DNA of 45,766 nucleotides, taken from contig NZ_JAIMAV010000015.1 in assembly GCF_023511815.1 (NCBI RefSeq), positions 1 to 45,766 on the forward strand, given 5' to 3'. The notes under the pieces are model-generated. The model saw only the letters and a list, made by a program, of their open reading frames with translations, was not told where the DNA came from and did no database searches. The stretch is from Alicyclobacillus sp. (GTDB taxonomy: Bacteria > Bacillota > Bacilli > Alicyclobacillales > Alicyclobacillaceae). Made by a program: the position numbers and the translations under genes. The first letter of the stretch is position 1. Every line of letters starts with the position of its first letter. Below, in pieces: positions 12,984 to 20,897 of the stretch.

Positions 12984-13511
12984 ATGCGCGCCATCTGGAT
13001 CAACGGATTGCTGTGGGCCATCGGCCTTCTGGGCGCCGGGAGCTTCGCGTACAGCCTCACGCAGCAATCGAATTTACAAACCAGGATGAATCAGACAATG
13101 GTGGAGATTGGAACCTCCGTTCTTGCAACCTCCGGACTGGTTCAGGAGACGGGAGACGCCCTGGCGCCGCTCGGCGAGCTGACGCAGACCCTGCAGCACA
13201 TGCAGGCGTCCCAGTCGCGCACGGTGACGCACCTGAAGGCGATGAACGGAAGGCTCGAGGCCATCGGGCAGACGGAACAACAGATCATCCGCGACCTGGA
13301 CCGCCTCAATGCGGCGACCGACCAGGTGCGTCAACACCTGACGCAGATGGCCCCGGTCACGGCCGGATTGCGGGACGCCACCGGCGCCTCCGCCGGTCAG
13401 GCGCGCCAGGAAGCGGGGTCGGTGGCCGCGATGGATCAGATGACACAACAGACGGTGGACGGGTTGCACCAGCTCAACCAACGGTTCGCCCTGCTGCGCG
13501 CCCTCCCGTAG
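12984..13511 (+). CDS. Membrane-anchored coiled-coil protein, fifth gene of the synthetase operon
   Basis: A 175-residue protein with one N-terminal transmembrane helix (about 5-24, WINGLLWAIGLLGAGSFAYS) followed by ~150 helical residues rich in Gln, Thr and Leu. It shares sequence with the second gene product: DLDRLNAATDQVRQHL against QIDQLNASTRQINDQL, and the C-terminal LHQLNQRFALLR against VHQMDQKIPGLLR. GAGGAGGAGACGG lies directly before the ATG. The 84 bases between the previous stop and this start contain no terminator, so it is probably the last gene of the operon. The next gene encodes a CoA-binding protein 160 bases on. Confidence 0.8.
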   Translation: MRAIWINGLLWAIGLLGAGSFAYSLTQQSNLQTRMNQTMVEIGTSVLATSGLVQETGDALAPLGELTQTLQHMQASQSRTVTHLKAMNGRLEAIGQTEQQIIRDLDRLNAATDQVRQHLTQMAPVTAGLRDATGASAGQARQEAGSVAAMDQMTQQTVDGLHQLNQRFALLRALP

Positions 13512-13672
13512 CGAGCCGGCGCCTGGCGGGATGACTCAAGGCAGATGGGTCGGCGGGGCGCGGCATGCGTCCCATCATCTGTTCGCCGACTAACCGCTCC
13601 CGCCGGGGCGCATACTAGCCCCGTCGGATGGCCTGTGCCGTCCGGTACACCTCGGTGAAGGAGAGGTGCCGG

Positions 13673-14095
13673 TTGAACAGCATTCCGGATGACGCGCTGG
13701 CCCAGCTGATGGCGGATGCCCGTCTGATTGCGTCCGTCGGGCTGGTGGACGACCCGAGCCGCCCCAGTTATCAGGTGGCGATGTATCAACAATCGCAGGG
13801 ATACAAGGTGATCCCGGTCAATCCGAATGTGGACTCCGTGCTCGGCCACAAGGCCGTCCCGAGTGTGCAGGCCATCGCCGAGCCGGTGGACATCGTGAAT
13901 GTGTTCACACACGGGGATCAGGCCCCCCGCATCGTGGAGGACGCCGTCGCCAAGGGGGCCAAGGCCATCTGGCTGCAACCGGGTGTCGAGAGCCCCGAGG
14001 CGGAGGCCAAGGCCCGCCAGGCCGGCCTGCAGGTGATCTCCCACCGTTGCTTCAAGACGGAACACCAGCGCCTGCTCGCCAACCGGCCGATGTGA
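13673..14095 (+). CDS. CoA-binding domain protein (YccU type)
   Basis: A 140-residue single-domain Rossmann protein of the CoA_binding_2 family, homologous to the CoA-binding domain of succinyl-CoA synthetase alpha. It shows IASVGLVDDPSRPSYQVA, YKVIPVNPNVDSVLG and AIWLQPGVESPEAEAKA in the right order. These proteins bind CoA or acyl-CoA but their role is unclear. I chose the TTG at 13673 because AAGGAGAGG precedes it at good spacing; the ATG at 13628 has no site. It follows the synthetase/coiled-coil operon at 160 bases, so a link to acyl-CoA use is conceivable but unproven. Confidence 0.88.
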   Translation: MNSIPDDALAQLMADARLIASVGLVDDPSRPSYQVAMYQQSQGYKVIPVNPNVDSVLGHKAVPSVQAIAEPVDIVNVFTHGDQAPRIVEDAVAKGAKAIWLQPGVESPEAEAKARQAGLQVISHRCFKTEHQRLLANRPM

Positions 14096-14189
14096 CGACC
14101 GGAACCGGCCACTGCCCCGGGGCGTCCCGCGGAACCGCCGGGAGGCAGGCCGCCTTGTGGAACGAGCATAAAAGTGGATCTGGCTGGGT

Positions 14190-14218
14190 TTGCCTGATCG
14201 GAGGGCTCCTGTTAGAAT
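14190..14218 (+). promoter_or_regulatory. Sigma-A promoter of the DUF420 gene
   Basis: TTGCCT, a 17-base spacer and TAGAAT lie 38 bases before the DUF420 start codon. A small inverted repeat (GGGTGAGATCACCC) covers the expected transcription start region. Confidence 0.7.
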
Positions 14219-14255
14219 GCGGGTGAGATCACCCGTGCGGAAGGAGCCCCCCTGC

Positions 14256-14714
14256 ATGCAACTGTTCCTCGCCTCGTTGGACGAGTTGTGCATCCTGGCC
14301 AGCGCCGTGGTGATGGCCGTCGGCTGGCACCAGATCCGGCATCGCCGGGTGGAGTCGCATCGCCGCCTCATGTTGGCCGGTGCGGTGCTGGCCGTCCTGT
14401 TCTTTGTGACCTATGTCCTCAAAACCATCGTCGTCGGAGACACTTCCTTCGGCGGCCCGGCGGCATGGCGTCTGCCCTATCAGGTCTTCCTGCAGATTCA
14501 CTCGGTGCTGGCGACCATCGCGGCCATCCTCGGCATCCTGACGCTCCGGGCGGCGTATCGGGAACGCTTTTCAGCGCACCGACGGCTCGGTCCGTGGACG
14601 CTGGTGCTGTGGTTCATCACCGCGGCCAGCGGTCTGGTGGTCTTTCTGCTGCTGTACATCATCTTCCCGCCCGGTCCCACCAAGAATCTGTTTCACGTCT
14701 GGACAGGGCACTGA
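14256..14714 (+). CDS. DUF420 membrane protein (YozB/CtaM-like)
   Basis: A 152-residue protein with four transmembrane helices. Conserved His residues lie at the helix ends (GWHQIRHRRVESHRRLMLAG, IHSVLATIAAILG, HRRLGPWTLVLWF), as in the DUF420 family. Members next to cytochrome oxidase genes, and CtaM of Staphylococcus, are needed for aa3 oxidase maturation; applying that here is inference because no cta genes are visible. The ATG at 14256 follows GGAAGGAG. The gene appears monocistronic with its own promoter. Confidence 0.8.
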   Translation: MQLFLASLDELCILASAVVMAVGWHQIRHRRVESHRRLMLAGAVLAVLFFVTYVLKTIVVGDTSFGGPAAWRLPYQVFLQIHSVLATIAAILGILTLRAAYRERFSAHRRLGPWTLVLWFITAASGLVVFLLLYIIFPPGPTKNLFHVWTGH

Positions 14715-14802
14715 GAAAGAAGCCCCTCGATATACAAAATGAAGGTTCGGATTCCAAATTTGTCATTGGGGAAAAAGGAATTTCCCGGTTTTTGTAGAAT
14801 CC

Positions 14803-14851
14803 TGAGGTCAGCGACCATCTTCACTCTATCTTCTGAGGAGCGTTGACCTCA
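14803..14851 (+). promoter_or_regulatory. Inverted repeat enclosing the ribosome binding site of the MFS gene
   Basis: TGAGGTCAGCG at 14803-14813 can pair with CGTTGACCTCA at 14841-14851 over 11 bp with one G-U pair. The GAGGAG ribosome binding site lies in the 27-base loop and the last stem base is the A of the ATG. It could be a translational switch in the mRNA or a DNA operator. A sequence TTGTAGAAT just upstream (14793-14801) may be the -10 region. Confidence 0.45.
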
Positions 14852-16116
14852 TGAACGAATCATCCGGATCCCTCTTCTCCGTCTTTCGCATTCGGGATTT
14901 TGCCATCTTTTTCACCGGCCAGGCCATCTCGCGGCTCGGCGACAGCATGTTCACCATCGCCATCGTGTGGTTGATGCACACCTTGACCAACTCTTCGCTC
15001 TGGATGGCCCTCGTTCTGGCCGCGGGTGTGATCCCCCGGGTGGTGTTCGCCCCCTTCTCAGGCGCCTTCGTCAACCGTTGGCCCAAGCGAGGAGTCATGA
15101 TTCGAACGGACCTGGTGCGCTTCGTGCTGCTGACCGCGCTGACCGTGGCGGCCGCGAGCCACCTGAGCACCCCCTGGTTGCTGGTGTTGGTGAACTTCCT
15201 GGTGTCCATCGCGGGCACCTTCGCCAGCCCCGCCTACGTCGTCCTGCAGAAGCGATTGGTGCCGGAGGATCAACTGTTGCAGGCCAACTCGGTGAGCCAG
15301 ACCGCGCTGAACATCACCCAGGTGCTCGGCTTCGCCGTCGGCGGCACCCTGATTGGGTGGCTTGGCGCTCAGACCGCCTTCGCCGTTGACGCGGTGAGCT
15401 TTCTGTGCTCCGCGGTGACCTCGGGAGTCATCCGTGTCGACGAACCCGCCCAGGAACGCGGCCCGCTCACCGGAACGAACCTCCTCCTCGGCATCCGCAA
15501 CGGCGTTCGTGTGGCTTTGCAATTCCCGCTGGTTCGCATGCTCACGCCCGTCCTGCTCGCATACACGTTCTTTGTCATCGGCGTGGAGAATCTCCTGTTG
15601 GTGCAGTACATCGCGAACACCCTGCACCGCGGATCCGCCGCCGTGGGGGCGGTCAACGCGTGCATGGCGATTGGCGAGCTGGCCGGCAGTCTCTCAGTGA
15701 CCGCCGTCACTCGGCGCGTCCCGATGCCTCGGCTGCTCGTGATCAACATGATGATCACCGGTCTGTGCGTGAGTCTGACCGGTGTGATGCCATGGGTGGC
15801 CGGCATCGCCGTGTTGAGCGCGGTCGGCGGGTTCTGCATGAGCATGGTCAACGTCGCCTTTTTCACCAGCATCCAGAAGGCGATTCCGTCCGAATCGCTG
15901 GCCACCGTCTGGGGAATGGTGGGGTCGGTGTTCACTGTGGTGGTGCCCATGGGCCAATTGGTGTTTGGCGCCATCGGCGAAGCGGTTGCGCCCGGCCGGA
16001 TGATCGCCATCCTCGGGCTGTGTGCGGCGGTGTGCGGCGCCGCGCCCGTGTGGTTGCCCGCGCTGCGGCGGCAAATGCGAAGTCAACACCTGCAAACCAT
16101 GCGTCCATCGCTGTGA
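14851..16116 (+). CDS. MFS transporter (multidrug/enterobactin-exporter type)
   Basis: A 421-residue major facilitator with about 12 transmembrane helices. The N terminus (FRIRDFAIFFTGQAISRLGDSM) and the loop-2/3 region PFSGAFVNRWPKRGVMIRTD with its conserved basic-Asp pattern place it in the MFS_3/EntS-like exporter group. Substrate is unknown. GAGGAG precedes the ATG. The gene has its own leader with an inverted repeat around the ribosome binding site. An HxlR regulator starts 91 bases after its stop; the two may or may not be linked. A second exporter of the same group is at 25660. Confidence 0.9.
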   Translation: MNESSGSLFSVFRIRDFAIFFTGQAISRLGDSMFTIAIVWLMHTLTNSSLWMALVLAAGVIPRVVFAPFSGAFVNRWPKRGVMIRTDLVRFVLLTALTVAAASHLSTPWLLVLVNFLVSIAGTFASPAYVVLQKRLVPEDQLLQANSVSQTALNITQVLGFAVGGTLIGWLGAQTAFAVDAVSFLCSAVTSGVIRVDEPAQERGPLTGTNLLLGIRNGVRVALQFPLVRMLTPVLLAYTFFVIGVENLLLVQYIANTLHRGSAAVGAVNACMAIGELAGSLSVTAVTRRVPMPRLLVINMMITGLCVSLTGVMPWVAGIAVLSAVGGFCMSMVNVAFFTSIQKAIPSESLATVWGMVGSVFTVVVPMGQLVFGAIGEAVAPGRMIAILGLCAAVCGAAPVWLPALRRQMRSQHLQTMRPSL

Positions 16117-16153
16117 CTTGTGGGGCACAGACTCGGGGCGGCCTGGGGGCATA

Positions 16154-16183
16154 CTGACTTCAGGTAAGTGGGTGTGCTACACT
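16154..16183 (+). promoter_or_regulatory. Promoter of the hxlR-type gene
   Basis: CTGACT, an 18-base spacer and TACACT lie 25 bases before the start codon. The -35 matches only in TGAC, so the site is moderate. Confidence 0.5.
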
Positions 16184-16207
16184 GAAACCGTTAAGGAGTG
16201 ACGCCCC

Positions 16208-16537
16208 ATGGCATTTCCCCAGATGTGTCCCAAGTTTGAGGCGGCGTTCGAGTTGCTCGGCAAGCGCTGGACAGGCCTCATCATCCGTGCCCTGATGAGT
16301 GGCCCCAAGCGGTTCAAGGATATCTCCGAGATGATTCCAAACATGAGCGACCGCATGTTGGCCGAGCGTTTCAAGGAACTGGAGGCGGCCGGGATCCTGA
16401 TACGCCGGGTGTATCCGGAAACCCCGGTCCGCATCGAGTACGAGTTGACCGATAAGGGAAAAGGTCTGGGTCCGGTGATGGACGAGGTGCAGCGGTGGGC
16501 GGACACCTGGCTCGACGCGGAGCGGAAGGCGGACTGA
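16208..16537 (+). CDS. HxlR-family winged-helix regulator
   Basis: A 109-residue transcription factor of the HxlR/YodB/DUF24 family. It shows the family pattern CPKFEAAFELLGKRW, the recognition helix region RFKDISEMIPNMSDRML and the wing RIEYELTDKG. One N-terminal Cys (residue 7) precedes the Pro-Lys, the position used as a redox or electrophile sensor in relatives; sensing here is inference. AAGGAGTG precedes the ATG. The target may be the neighbouring MFS exporter, but no shared operator was found. Confidence 0.9.
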   Translation: MAFPQMCPKFEAAFELLGKRWTGLIIRALMSGPKRFKDISEMIPNMSDRMLAERFKELEAAGILIRRVYPETPVRIEYELTDKGKGLGPVMDEVQRWADTWLDAERKAD

Positions 16538-16828
16538 GCCCCCTGCCCGTTCAACTCGTGCCTCACCATCGCCGGGTGGCCTGACCTCCCCAATCGGGCC
16601 CTTCCCGGCCCGACGCGGTCGGCGCCCCTCCCCCATCCGAACCGCACCCCACCGAGATCCATCGGTTGCCGCGACGCCACGTGCCTCGGCGAAGCAAGAC
16701 GCATCCCGATGTCCCGCAAACTGAGCACATAACCCTTCCGTCCGCATAATACTGTAGCAATGTCTACTCCGGGAAACCGGTTGGCGTTACCTTGGCCGGT
16801 CACCCGCCGACGGAAGAGGGCGAACCCC

Positions 16829-17848
16829 ATGAGAAGGTTTGTGCGGTCCTGCGTTCTGGCACTCCTGGCGACCCTGATGCTCGGCGTGAGCGCGTGCACT
16901 CCCTCCGGGACCGCGCAACCGACCACCCTCAAACCGCTCCCAAATTCCGTGACAGGTTCGGATGCGTATGCGCAGCCGGGTATCGCCGTTCCGCCACCGT
17001 CCGGCGGAAAGCCATCCGACGCCGTCACCCCGGATCGCCCCGGCGACTCGCGCACCGTGCCGGATGCCGGCTCCGGATCGGCGACCGCGGGCACGGACAA
17101 TCCATCCGTCGAAGTCCCGCTGAGCGCCCTCCCGACGCTGCAGCAGGGAGACTCGGGCCCCGCCGTCACCCGCCTGCAGCAACTGCTGGGTGAGCTGGGA
17201 TACCTGCCGCTCGGCTTTCAGCCCGACGGTGAAGAACCCGGCACCCTCAACGCCCAGCGCCGCGCCGTGCTGAGCCCGCCGAGCGGGACGTGGAAGGTCA
17301 GCTATCCCAACACGCCCAGCGCCCTGACGGATCTGTGGGCCGCGGGGCAGTTCAACACGCTTGTGCGGGGCGCCGTGATGACCTTTCAGGAAGCCAAGGG
17401 GCTGGAAACCGACGGGGTGGTTGGGCCGAAGACCTGGGCCGCGCTGTTGACCGACGCGCTGGCCAAACGCGCCAATCCGTTCGGATACACGTTCGTCACC
17501 GTCAACACCCGCGTCCCCCAGACCCTGACGGTGTGGTGGAACGGAAAGACGGTCCTCACGTCGCCGGCGAACACAGGGATTGCCCAGAGTCCCACCGTGC
17601 ACGGGACGTTCCCCGTCTATCTTCGCTATCGAAGTCAGACGATGAGCGGCGTGACGCCGTGGGGAGAGCGGTACTCCGACCCGGGTGTGCCCTATGTCAG
17701 CTACTTCTACGGAGGCGAGGCGGTGCACGGGTTTGAGCGTGCCAGCTACGGCACGCCGCAGAGCCTCGGGTGCGTGGAGCTGCCTGTGGCCAACGCCGCG
17801 GTGGCGTGGAAATACATGCATTACGGAACCCTGGTGCAGATCCGATGA
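16829..17848 (+). CDS. Lipoprotein L,D-transpeptidase with peptidoglycan-binding domain
   Basis: The 339-residue protein starts with a lipoprotein signal (LMLGVSAC, lipid-modified Cys23). A ~85-residue Pro/Ser/Gly-rich linker follows. A peptidoglycan-binding-1 domain spans about 110-215 (GDSGPAVTRLQQLLGELGYL ... DGVVGPKTWAALL); it is split by an insertion. A YkuD L,D-transpeptidase domain ends the protein, with its catalytic motif from HGFERASYG to SLGCVEL; the nucleophile is Cys315. The enzyme makes or edits 3-3 cross-links in peptidoglycan. The ATG at 16829 with GAAGAGGG upstream gives the intact signal; the earlier ATG at 16760 does not. The 291 bases upstream hold no gene or riboswitch I can recognise. 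Confidence 0.9.
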   Translation: MRRFVRSCVLALLATLMLGVSACTPSGTAQPTTLKPLPNSVTGSDAYAQPGIAVPPPSGGKPSDAVTPDRPGDSRTVPDAGSGSATAGTDNPSVEVPLSALPTLQQGDSGPAVTRLQQLLGELGYLPLGFQPDGEEPGTLNAQRRAVLSPPSGTWKVSYPNTPSALTDLWAAGQFNTLVRGAVMTFQEAKGLETDGVVGPKTWAALLTDALAKRANPFGYTFVTVNTRVPQTLTVWWNGKTVLTSPANTGIAQSPTVHGTFPVYLRYRSQTMSGVTPWGERYSDPGVPYVSYFYGGEAVHGFERASYGTPQSLGCVELPVANAAVAWKYMHYGTLVQIR

Positions 17849-17918
17849 CGCGAGCGATCGCGCCGTCCAAGGTCCCCCGATTCCGGCGACAGCGCTGTCC
17901 TCCACGCCTTCGGCTCCC

Positions 17919-17973
17919 GGGGGCGGTGCCGCCCCATCCACGCCGCGGGCGCGGGGGGAACCCCCCCGCCCGC
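17919..17973. terminator. GC-rich hairpins between convergent genes
   Basis: Two inverted repeats lie between the L,D-transpeptidase and ribokinase stops: GGGGCGG/CCGCCCC with a short loop at 17919-17935, and a very GC-rich one at 17945-17973 (GCGGGC...GCCCGC around runs of G and C). Neither has a U tract on either strand. They may act as a bidirectional terminator. Confidence 0.4.
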
Positions 17974-17999
17974 AACCGCGTATGGCTTGCCCTTTGGCG

Positions 18000-18941
18000 T
18001 CATCGAGCCTGAAGGAACCTCTCGATGTCCTCCCGCGACGGGATCCCCGTCTGTGCCCCCGGGCGCGTGACCTTCACCGCCGCCGCGGCGGAGGCGAAGC
18101 GCAGCGCCTCGTGCAGCGGAAGCGCGTCCCCCGCGCCCGGCGCGGTGCCGGTCCCCCGCACCGCCGCGAACGCCCCGATGAAGGTGTCTCCGGCCGCCGT
18201 CGTGTCCACCGGCTGCACCGGGAAGGCCGGAAAGTGGGCCGGGTCGCCGGCGGGATCTACCCAGACGCATCCCTGCGCCCCCAGGGTCACGAGGACCGCC
18301 TCCGCACCGCGGGACACCAGGCGCCGGCCCGCGTCCACAGCCTCCGCCACCGACGACACCGGCACGGAACTTGCCACCGACGCCTCGACCTCGTTGACCA
18401 CCAACACGTCCACCAGTCGAATCTCCTCGTCGGTGAGCTCGCGCGCCGGGGCCAGGTTGAGGTACACCTGGCGACCGAGCGCCCGCGCCCGGCGCATCGC
18501 GTGCACCGTGGTCTCCCACGGGATCTCGTTTTGCAGCAGGACCACGTCGCACGCGGCCAGGGCCACCTCCGCCCGATCCACGTCCGCCGGCATCACCGAT
18601 CCGTTCGATCCCGCCGACAGAATGATGGTATTCTCTCCGCTCTCGGCCACGGTGATGAACGCCAGCCCGGAGGTCCCCGGCCTGACCGAGACGTGCGACA
18701 CATCGACGCCGGCCTGTGCCAACCCGTCCCGCAACTGGCCGCCGAATGCGTCGGACCCCACCGCGCCGACGAAGGTAACCGCCGCGCCCGCGCGCGCCGC
18801 CGCGATCGCCTGGTTCGCCCCCTTGCCGCCGGGGATGTAGCGCGTCCCGAAGGCGTGCAGGGTCTCGCCGGGCTTTGGGTGGTCCTTCACCGCGTTGACG
18901 ATGTCCATGTTGATACTGCCCACGACGAGGACTTTCGTCAT
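18000..18941 (-). CDS. rbsK: Ribokinase (PfkB family)
   Basis: Phosphorylates ribose (or another pentose) at O5 with ATP in the cytosol. The 313-residue protein has the N-terminal PfkB pattern VLVVGSINMDIV, the signature GGKGANQAIAAARAG, and the C-terminal DTTAAGDTFIGAF with catalytic Asp252, as in true ribokinases. The ATG at 18941 follows GGGAGGCGG; the longer frame to 19037 has no support. No ribose transporter, rbsD or regulator lies nearby, so the sugar is assumed from similarity. The upstream lipoprotein gene is 103 bases away on the same strand. Confidence 0.9.
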   Translation of the reverse strand: MTKVLVVGSINMDIVNAVKDHPKPGETLHAFGTRYIPGGKGANQAIAAARAGAAVTFVGAVGSDAFGGQLRDGLAQAGVDVSHVSVRPGTSGLAFITVAESGENTIILSAGSNGSVMPADVDRAEVALAACDVVLLQNEIPWETTVHAMRRARALGRQVYLNLAPARELTDEEIRLVDVLVVNEVEASVASSVPVSSVAEAVDAGRRLVSRGAEAVLVTLGAQGCVWVDPAGDPAHFPAFPVQPVDTTAAGDTFIGAFAAVRGTGTAPGAGDALPLHEALRFASAAAAVKVTRPGAQTGIPSREDIERFLQAR

Positions 18942-19044
18942 GTCATCCGCCTCCCGTCGCCGTGCCGCCGGCACAGCCCTGTGGCACCAGTGTACCACGG
19001 GCGCCGCGCCCGCCCTTCGGTCCACCTGCGGTCCCACCGGCGGG

Positions 19045-19533
19045 TCAGTTGAACGTGTTCACCTGCACGATGCCCGTCTCGCCCGCATCGTCCCGCGCCA
19101 ACAGGTAGAACGGATGATGCCGCGGAATGGTGTACGATCCGGTGTCCCAAGTCGCCTCCCAGGATCCGTCGGCGCGCACCTGGGCCCGTGCCACGTGCTG
19201 CACGTTGCGGGCCGCGCGCAGCTCCAGGTGATCCCCGCGGTGAACGACGTTGTCGGACGGCAGGTAGTACACGTCCACGGTGCGCCCGTGCCAGCGCTGG
19301 CGGGAGAAGATGTGGAGCAACCGGCCGGTGCGGTACGCCATGATCACCGGCGGGAGCGCCTGCGGCGCCACCGCCAGCGTCTCCGGCCTGCCCGCGATGG
19401 ATGTCGGCAGGACATCCTGCACCGAAGCGGACGGCGCGTCCGACAGGGCGCCGGCCCGCCGCCCGTACAGCGGCGTGCAGGCCGTCACCAGCCAAACGCA
19501 GGCCGCCAAACACAGCCACAGACGTCTTGGCAT
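19045..19533 (-). CDS. Lipoprotein of unknown function next to the B12 operon
   Basis: A 162-residue product with a clear lipoprotein signal (LAACVWLVTAC, lipid Cys19). The mature part shows two beta-rich blocks: VIMAYRTGRLLHIFSRQRW, and LELRAARNVQHVARAQV followed by DGSWEATWDTGSYTIPRHH. I know no family for it. GGAGGGAG precedes the ATG. It lies 86 bases downstream of the last ECF operon gene on the same strand with no obvious terminator between. It could therefore be a further exported part of that system, though this is only positional. Confidence 0.65.
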   Translation of the reverse strand: MPRRLWLCLAACVWLVTACTPLYGRRAGALSDAPSASVQDVLPTSIAGRPETLAVAPQALPPVIMAYRTGRLLHIFSRQRWHGRTVDVYYLPSDNVVHRGDHLELRAARNVQHVARAQVRADGSWEATWDTGSYTIPRHHPFYLLARDDAGETGIVQVNTFN

Positions 19534-19619
19534 GGGCTCCCTCCTGTCCTTGGTGCTTGACAGGTAGTTTGCCCAAATCCGCCAATCCGTTCCGTATCAC
19601 GCGCACCCGGCAAGCGGGC

Positions 19620-20897
19620 TCAGGCCAGATTCAGGTGAACCGTGTTCAGTCCAAAGCTGTCGCGCAGCGCTTGAGCGGCGAGCGTTTCTCCCCACGGCAC
19701 CCACACGCGGCGGCCGCCCGTGACCACCCACTTCCCGTGGGCCCGGACCACCGCCTGCCATTCGGGCGTGAGTTCCCAGATGTAAGACCCCGCGATGGCC
19801 ATGTCGCGCAGCTGGCTCCACGATTTCCACTGGCCGTGATCCCACGCGCCACCGGCCCGGTACACCGCGGTCCAGTAGTCGTTGAGCCAGGTGAAGTGCT
19901 GCCAGTGCAGGCGCTGATAGATGGAATGGCCAAACTGCAACGCCGCGAGGCCCACGGCCGCATCGCGGGTGGAGTAGCCGCTGACGCCGGAGTACGCCCC
20001 GCCGGTGTTGTCGTACCGGAACCCGCCCGTCCCGGCGTCGTAAAAGGACAGCAGGGCCGACTTCGGCGTGCCGCCCGGTTGGGTCCACGTCTGCGGGTCG
20101 ATGCCGAGGCTGACCAAGGCGTCCACCACCACGCCAGTGGAGTCCGCGTTGCTGGTCTTGCCCGCGGTGCCAAATCCCCCGTCCTCCGCCTGCTGGGTCT
20201 TCAGAAAGGCGATCGCCTTGGCGATGGCCGGATGATCCGCCCGGTACCCGAGCAGCGACAGGGCCACCAGGGCGGCCGCCGTGTCATCCGCGTCGCTGTC
20301 GGCGTACTGCGACGAGAAGCCGAACCCGCCGTCCTCGTTCTGGTGCGCCAACAGCCACTGTGCCGCGGCCGCCCGGTTGTAGTCGACGCCCCCCGCGTCC
20401 TCGAGGGCGATGATCGCCCAGGCCTGGGCGTTGATGAGATCCGTCCCCGTACCATCCAAGTTGTCGGCGAACTTCCCGGCGTCCGGGCCGGAGGACAGCT
20501 GCGCATGCGCGAGTTTGGCGACCAGGTCTCCGGCCGGCGTCTGGTGCGGGTCCTCCCCGGCCGCCAGCGCTCCGAGGATGAAGCGGGCCGCGTCCGTCGA
20601 GGTGGACAGATTGGAAATCTCCCTGTCCAACGCCGGGTTCGCCTGCCGCAGGCCGGTCGCGGCGAAGTGGACGACGGCTGCCCAGTCGGGCATCTTGGTC
20701 CCCTGCTGCTGAACCATCCAGCGGGCGGCGGCCGCGAGGGCCGCCGCGGCCTGCGGCGTCTGCGCGGCGGCGGCCGCGGTGGAAGTAGTCCCAGCCGGTG
20801 CCCCGGCCGTCGTCGGATTCGTGGCGGCCAGCGCGGCCGGTGCGGCGGAGGACAACGAGATCATCGCGGCGAGGGCCGCGCGGGTGTGGTGTTTCAT
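19620..20897 (-). CDS. Exported prenyltransferase/squalene-cyclase-like alpha-repeat protein (intrinsic-factor alpha-domain type)
   Basis: A 425-residue protein with a Sec signal (AALAAMISLSSAAPAALA, probable cleavage near residue 25) and an Ala-rich spacer. Its core has several alpha/alpha hairpin repeats with the motif EDGGFG: LLAHQNEDGGFGFSSQ and FLKTQQAEDGGFGTAGKTS, then GTGGFRYDNTGGAYSGVSGY. This is the terpenoid-cyclase/prenyltransferase-like barrel also used by the alpha domain of animal intrinsic factor and transcobalamin. It lacks the Asp-rich cyclase motif DXDD, so it is unlikely to be an enzyme. The ATG overlaps the S component stop (ATGA). Placed last in a riboswitch-controlled ECF operon, I infer cobalamin binding outside the cell. 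Confidence 0.82.
   Translation of the reverse strand: MKHHTRAALAAMISLSSAAPAALAATNPTTAGAPAGTTSTAAAAAQTPQAAAALAAAARWMVQQQGTKMPDWAAVVHFAATGLRQANPALDREISNLSTSTDAARFILGALAAGEDPHQTPAGDLVAKLAHAQLSSGPDAGKFADNLDGTGTDLINAQAWAIIALEDAGGVDYNRAAAAQWLLAHQNEDGGFGFSSQYADSDADDTAAALVALSLLGYRADHPAIAKAIAFLKTQQAEDGGFGTAGKTSNADSTGVVVDALVSLGIDPQTWTQPGGTPKSALLSFYDAGTGGFRYDNTGGAYSGVSGYSTRDAAVGLAALQFGHSIYQRLHWQHFTWLNDYWTAVYRAGGAWDHGQWKSWSQLRDMAIAGSYIWELTPEWQAVVRAHGKWVVTGGRRVWVPWGETLAAQALRDSFGLNTVHLNLA

Noticed and set aside
12026-13534. A 502-codon frame spanning the fourth and fifth coiled-coil genes in another frame
   Set aside because: It is Arg/Gly-rich shadow coding. The two separate genes have membrane anchors, good ribosome binding sites and sequence shared with their neighbours.
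16538-16828. A possible riboswitch before the L,D-transpeptidase gene
   Set aside because: Cyclic di-AMP riboswitches often precede cell-wall enzymes, so I looked for their conserved blocks. They are absent, and no other class fits.
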